DNA of 10,201 nucleotides from CAZEFK01 sp964511405 (GTDB taxonomy: Bacteria; Pseudomonadota; Alphaproteobacteria; Elsterales; Elsteraceae), in NCBI GenBank assembly GCA_964511405.1, contig CAZEFK010000238.1, positions 1 to 10,201 on the forward strand. Reading direction: 5' to 3'. Under the pieces are notes generated by a model, which was not told the origin of the DNA, searched no databases, and worked only from the letters and a program-made list of their open reading frames with translations. The position numbers and the translations under genes were made by a program. This document shows positions 6,090 to 10,201 of this stretch, one piece after another. Positions within the stretch are counted from its first letter, which is position 1. Each line of letters starts with the position of its first letter.

Positions 6090-6599
6090 ATGCGCCTGAT
6101 CGGAATCGATCCCGGTTTGCAGCGGACCGGGTGGGGGGTCGTGGAGGCTGCGGGCAACCGGCTGAGCGCGGTGGCCTCGGGTGTGGTCACCTCGACCCAG
6201 ACGGCGACCATGGCCGAGCGGCTGGTCGAGCTGTTCGAGGGCCTGACCCAGATCGTCCGGACGTGGGCGCCCGTGGAGGCGGCGGTCGAGGAGACGTTCG
6301 TGAACACCAATCCCGCCTCGACCCTGAAGCTGGGCCAGGCGCGCGCCGTCGGGCTGCTGGTGCCGGGGCTGGCCGGGCTGCCGGTGCACGAATATTCGGC
6401 GACCGCCATCAAGCTGGCGCTGGTCGGGCAGGGGCGGGCCGACAAGGCCCAGGTCGCGGCCATGGTCCGGCGGCTGCTGCCGGGCGCGGTCGCCGATGGC
6501 GATGCGGCCGACGCGCTGGCGATCGCGATCTGCCATGCCCACCATTCCCAGGTCCGCCGGGCCTGGGCCGGCGCCGGCGCGCGGGAGGCGGTGCGGTGA
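6090..6599 (+). CDS. ruvC: Holliday junction resolvase RuvC
   Basis: Homodimeric Mg-dependent endonuclease that makes paired nicks in Holliday junctions, acting with RuvAB to finish recombination and repair. The 169 residues are near the usual ~170. The RNase H-fold active site is intact: Asp7 in IGIDPGLQRTGWG, Glu67 in AAVEETFVN, and Asp138 and Asp141 in DGDAADALAIAICHAH, with the conserved NPASTLKLGQARG-like block at 74-86 (ARA here). The ATG at 6090 fits the standard N-terminus. No Shine-Dalgarno is visible in the 19 nt after yebC, so coupling to the upstream gene or SD-independent initiation is likely. The stop overlaps the ruvA start by 4 nt. Confidence 0.97.
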   Translation: MRLIGIDPGLQRTGWGVVEAAGNRLSAVASGVVTSTQTATMAERLVELFEGLTQIVRTWAPVEAAVEETFVNTNPASTLKLGQARAVGLLVPGLAGLPVHEYSATAIKLALVGQGRADKAQVAAMVRRLLPGAVADGDAADALAIAICHAHHSQVRRAWAGAGAREAVR

Positions 6600-7206
6600 T
6601 CGCCAAGCTGACCGGCGTGTGCGACAGCCTGGATGCGGAGTCGGCCGTGATCGACGTCGGCGGCGTGGGCTATCTGATCGCCGCCTCGGCCCGCACCCTG
6701 GCCCGGCTGCAGCCGGGCCGGCCGGCCGTGGTTCATGTCGAGACCCAGATGCGCGAGGACCGGATCCAGCTGTTCGGCTTTGCCGATCCGGCCGAGCGCG
6801 CCTGGTTCCGGCGCCTGCAGGCGGTGCAGGGGGTCGGCGGGCGGGTGGCGCTGGCGCTGCTGTCGGTGCTCGACCCGGCGTCGCTGACCCGCGCCATCGC
6901 GGCCCAGGACCGCGCGGCGCTGACCCGCGCCGATGGCGTCGGCCCGCGCCTGGCTCAGCGCATCCTGGCCGAGCTCAAGGACAAGGCGGTGCTCGACGCG
7001 GCGCTGGCCGGGGCCCTGGCCGCGCCGACCGGGCTCGCGCCGGGGGGCGCTCCCGCTGCGGCGCCGGAGGATGCCGTGTCGGCCCTGGTCAATCTCGGCT
7101 ATGGCCGCAGCGAGGCGTTCGGCGCCGTCGCCGCCGCGGTCGGGCGGCTGGGCGCCGGGGCCGCGCTCGATGCCGTGATCCGCCAGGGCCTGAAGGAACT
7201 GGCGCC

Positions 7207-7210
<4 letters not shown>
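6596..7210 (+). CDS. ruvA: Holliday junction branch migration protein RuvA
   Basis: Tetrameric protein that binds the four-way junction and loads RuvB rings. The GTG at 6596 is the start: it gives the canonical (M)IAKLTG beginning, overlaps the ruvC stop as GTGA, and has GGGAGG (6583-6588) 7 nt upstream. The 204 residues show the three expected domains. They are an OB-fold (1-64) with the acidic-pin pair Glu54-Asp55, a helix-hairpin-helix domain with VQGVGGRVALALL (77-89) and ADGVGPRLAQRIL (112-124), and, after an Ala/Pro/Gly-rich flexible linker (about 135-157), the RuvB-contacting domain III (158-204, ALVNLGYGRSEA). Its own stop overlaps the ruvB GTG by 4 nt. Confidence 0.97.
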
Positions 7211-8236
<1,026 letters not shown>

Positions 8237-8244
<8 letters not shown>

Positions 8245-8734
8245 GGCCGCCGATCTGGTGCCCCCCGATCTGATCCCATCGTCCGGTCGTATCCTGGGCG
8301 GTGTCCACGAGTTCCCGGTGCGCGTCTATTACGAGGACACCGATGCCGCCGGGCTGGTCTACCACGCCCAGTACCTGGCCTTCGTCGAGCGCGCGCGCAC
8401 CGAGATGATGCGGTTGATCGGCATCGACCATACGGCGCTCAAGGCCGAGCACGGCGTGGCCTTCGTGGTGCGCAGCGCCGAGCTGGATTTCCGTCGCGCC
8501 GCCCGCTTGGACGACCGCCTGGTCGTCGAGACCCGGATCCTGGAACAGTCCGGCGCCGCGCTGCTGATCGAGCAGCGGGTGCGCCGGATTGATCCGGTCG
8601 GCCGCACCGACCTGGTCGCCGCCCGGCTGCGCCTGGCGCTGATCGACCAGCGCCTCAAGCCGGCGCGCCTGCCCGCGGCCCTGCGCCAGGCGATCGCTGC
8701 CGTCGCCCCCCAATCGCTTCGCGAAGAGTTCTGA
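8237..8734 (+). CDS. ybgC: Tol-Pal-associated acyl-CoA thioesterase YbgC
   Basis: Hot-dog-fold thioesterase encoded at the head of Tol-Pal operons; family members hydrolyse acyl-CoAs or interact with acyl carrier protein and phospholipid-synthesis enzymes. The 4HBT signature is clear: VYYEDTDAAGLVYHAQYLAF (30-49) with the likely catalytic Asp36, then VERARTEMM (50-58). The ATG at 8237 is preferred over the in-frame GTG at 8222 because GAGGTGG (8227-8233) lies just upstream of it. It overlaps the ruvB end by 8 nt. The 165 residues exceed the ~134 of E. coli YbgC, chiefly through about 18 extra N-terminal residues (rich in Pro, Asp and Ser) and a longer C-terminal tail. tolQ starts 10 nt after the stop. 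Confidence 0.94.
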
Positions 8735-8744
8735 AGGAAGCTCG

Positions 8745-9446
8745 ATGCCCCCGGTCGAACCCGCCAGTACGCTCAACATGCTCGGCCTGTTCCTGCAGGC
8801 CGACGTCGTCGTCAAGGCCGTGATGGTGCTGCTGCTGTGCGCCTCCGGCTGGTGCTGGGCGATCATCTTCGAGAAGCTGTTCAACCTGCGCCGCCTGGCG
8901 TCGCAGGCCGACGAGTTCGAGGACGCCTTCTGGTCGGGCGGCAGCCTGGAAGACCTCTATGACCGGATCGGCAACCGCCCCGTCGATCCGCTGTCGGCGG
9001 TGTTCTCGGCGGCCATGCGCGAGTGGCGCCGCTCGTCCCAGCGCAACCTCAACCAGTCCAACGCCACCAAGGCCGGCCTGCAGCAGCGCATCGAGCGGGT
9101 GATGGCGGTGACCATCGGCCGCGAGCTGGAGCGCGTCGAGCGCTTCCTGCCGGTGCTGGCCAGCGTCGGCTCGACCGCGCCCTTCGTCGGGCTGTTCGGC
9201 ACGGTGTGGGGCATCATCAACAGCTTCACCGCGATCGCGGCGCAGAAGAACACCAGCCTGGCGGTGGTCGCCCCCGGCATCGCCGAGGCGCTGTTCGCCA
9301 CCGCCCTCGGCCTGGTGGCGGCGATCCCGGCGGTCATCGCCTACAACAAGATCTCCACCGACCTCGGCCGCTACGCCAACCGGCTGGAGAGCTTCGCCGG
9401 CGAGTTCAGCGCGATCCTGTCGCGCCAGCTCGACGAGCGGGCCTGA
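8745..9446 (+). CDS. tolQ: Tol-Pal system proton channel subunit TolQ
   Basis: Inner-membrane protein of the MotA/TolQ/ExbB family that forms, with TolR, the proton-driven motor of the Tol-Pal complex. It has 233 residues and three predicted membrane segments: about 22-42 (KAVMVLLLCASGWCWAIIF region), 137-160 (VLASVGSTAPFVGLFGTVWG region) and 174-198 (VVAPGIAEALFATALGLVAA region). The long cytoplasmic loop between the first two is typical. The conserved channel residues lie in the Thr/Pro-bearing second and third segments. A strong ribosome-binding site, AAGGA (8734-8738), overlaps the ybgC stop, 6 nt before the ATG. ExbB is the main alternative, but ybgC upstream and tolR/tolA downstream make TolQ the right call. 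Confidence 0.96.
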   Translation: MPPVEPASTLNMLGLFLQADVVVKAVMVLLLCASGWCWAIIFEKLFNLRRLASQADEFEDAFWSGGSLEDLYDRIGNRPVDPLSAVFSAAMREWRRSSQRNLNQSNATKAGLQQRIERVMAVTIGRELERVERFLPVLASVGSTAPFVGLFGTVWGIINSFTAIAAQKNTSLAVVAPGIAEALFATALGLVAAIPAVIAYNKISTDLGRYANRLESFAGEFSAILSRQLDERA

Positions 9447-9451
9447 CCGCC

Positions 9452-9919
9452 ATGGCCGTCCACCTCTCCCGCGGCCTCGGCCGGCGTCGGCGCTACGTGC
9501 CGCTGGCCGACATCAACATGACGCCGTTCATCGACGTCATGCTGGTGCTGCTGATCGTGTTCATGGTGACCGCCCCGCTGCTGACGGTCGGCGTGCCCGT
9601 CGACCTGCCCAAGACCGCCGCCGCCAGCCTCAACGACAAGGTCGAGCCGCTGATCATCAGCGTCGACCCCCAGGGCCGGATCTATCTGGCCGAGACCCCG
9701 ATCACCCTGGACGAGCTGACCGCCAAGCTGCAGGCGATCGCCGCCGAGAAGCCGGACACCACCATCTTCGTGCGCGGCGACCGCACCATCGCCTATGGCC
9801 AGGTCATGCAGGTGATGGGGCAGGTGGCCGCCGCCGGCCTGTCCAAGGTGTCGCTGATCGCGGAGGCCCCCGGGACCCCGGCCCCCGCCGCTGCGCCCGC
9901 TCAGCCGGTCCGCCGCTGA
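9452..9919 (+). CDS. tolR: Tol-Pal system protein TolR
   Basis: Single-pass inner-membrane partner of TolQ in the ExbD/TolR family. The N-terminus carries RRRRY (11-15) on the cytoplasmic side. A membrane helix follows at about 26-46, holding the essential proton-carrying Asp28 in NMTPFIDVMLVLLIVFMVTA (22-41). The periplasmic domain (about 50-135) includes VPVDLPKT and the family block DTTIFVRGDRTIAYGQVMQV (102-121). It ends in an Ala/Pro-rich tail (138-155). The 155 residues are typical. The ATG lies 5 nt after the tolQ stop with no convincing Shine-Dalgarno, so translation probably depends on coupling. Confidence 0.96.
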   Translation: MAVHLSRGLGRRRRYVPLADINMTPFIDVMLVLLIVFMVTAPLLTVGVPVDLPKTAAASLNDKVEPLIISVDPQGRIYLAETPITLDELTAKLQAIAAEKPDTTIFVRGDRTIAYGQVMQVMGQVAAAGLSKVSLIAEAPGTPAPAAAPAQPVRR

Positions 9920-9925
9920 TCCGCC

Positions 9926-10201
9926 ATGGGCTTGCCCGGCGTCCTCTCGGTCCTGCTGCACGCGATCGTCATCGCGTTCATCATCTTCGGGCTGCCGCAG
10001 TTCGCGCGGCCGCCGGTCGAGCCTGAGGTGGTGATGACCGTCGACGTCGTGACCCTGGCCGACGTCACCCGTCCACCGCCGCCGGCACCGGTGGCGCCGC
10101 CGCAACCGCAGCAGTTGGCGCAGGCCGAGCCGCCGCCGCCTGCCCCGGCGCCCCCGCCGCCTCCGCCGCCACCGCCCCCCCCGGTGCCGCCGCCGCCCGT
10201 G
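9926..10201 (+). CDS. tolA: Tol-Pal system protein TolA (C-terminus cut by window edge)
   Basis: Only the first 92 codons are present; the frame stays open at the right edge. The N-terminus is a single membrane anchor (about 5-23) containing Ser8 and His12 in SVLLHAIVI, the same S-x3-H arrangement TolA uses to contact TolQ-TolR (Ser18/His22 in E. coli). A short periplasmic stretch (PPVEPEVVMTVDVVTLADVT, 29-48) follows. A proline-rich segment then begins at residue 50, with 11 prolines in a row at 76-86 and four more at 88-91. TonB has a similar layout, but position right after tolR (6-nt gap) makes TolA much more likely. No Shine-Dalgarno is visible; initiation is probably coupled to tolR termination. 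Confidence 0.88.
   Translation, partial: MGLPGVLSVLLHAIVIAFIIFGLPQFARPPVEPEVVMTVDVVTLADVTRPPPPAPVAPPQPQQLAQAEPPPPAPAPPPPPPPPPPPVPPPPV

Noticed and set aside
5306..6736. Minus-strand open frame of 476 codons opposite yebC-ruvC
   Set aside because: No recognisable domain; it mirrors third-position GC bias of the well-supported plus-strand genes.

Overview
The window is very GC-rich chromosomal DNA packed with core housekeeping genes. It looks like an alphaproteobacterium, probably of the Rhodospirillales type. The grounds are the gene order (zauP-zapA-6S RNA-fthC, then yebC-ruvCAB-ybgC-tolQRA), protein wording typical of that class, and heavy G/C third-position use in all genes. Genus and species cannot be named from the sequence alone. 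I see no insertion sequence, prophage, CRISPR array, tRNA or rRNA, and no gene with codon use unlike its neighbours.

Layout. On the minus strand, positions 1-2935 hold a carbon-metabolism pair, transketolase (tkt) followed by glyceraldehyde-3-phosphate dehydrogenase (gap), which runs off the left edge. A 154-bp divergent intergenic region (2936-3089) separates them from everything else, which is on the plus strand. The plus-strand genes begin with a small coiled-coil gene (likely zauP) overlapping zapA; together these are a Z-ring organising pair. A 6S RNA (about 3628-3760) follows, with fthC (5-formyltetrahydrofolate cyclo-ligase) directly behind it, and then a YmdB-family metallophosphoesterase. 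After a 102-bp gap comes yebC and a tightly packed run of ruvC, ruvA, ruvB, ybgC, tolQ, tolR and the 5' part of tolA, which leaves the right edge.

How the genes work together. tkt and gap serve the pentose-phosphate/glycolytic (or Calvin-type) sugar-phosphate network. ZauP and ZapA act on FtsZ at the division site. 6S RNA regulates the housekeeping RNA polymerase, and fthC feeds one-carbon folate metabolism. RuvA, RuvB and RuvC branch-migrate and cut Holliday junctions. YbgC and TolQ-TolR-TolA begin the Tol-Pal system, which uses the proton motive force for outer-membrane constriction during division. Overlapping stop/start codons tie ruvC-ruvA-ruvB-ybgC together, and very short gaps join ybgC to tolQRA.

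The longest stretch without a gene is 154 bp, so no unexplained region exceeds 300 bp. I did not find an undescribed system. The points most worth a second look are the 6S RNA abutting the fthC ribosome-binding site, a possible leaderless promoter for zauP-zapA, and the divergent ZauP-like protein. All promoter calls are weak pattern matches.
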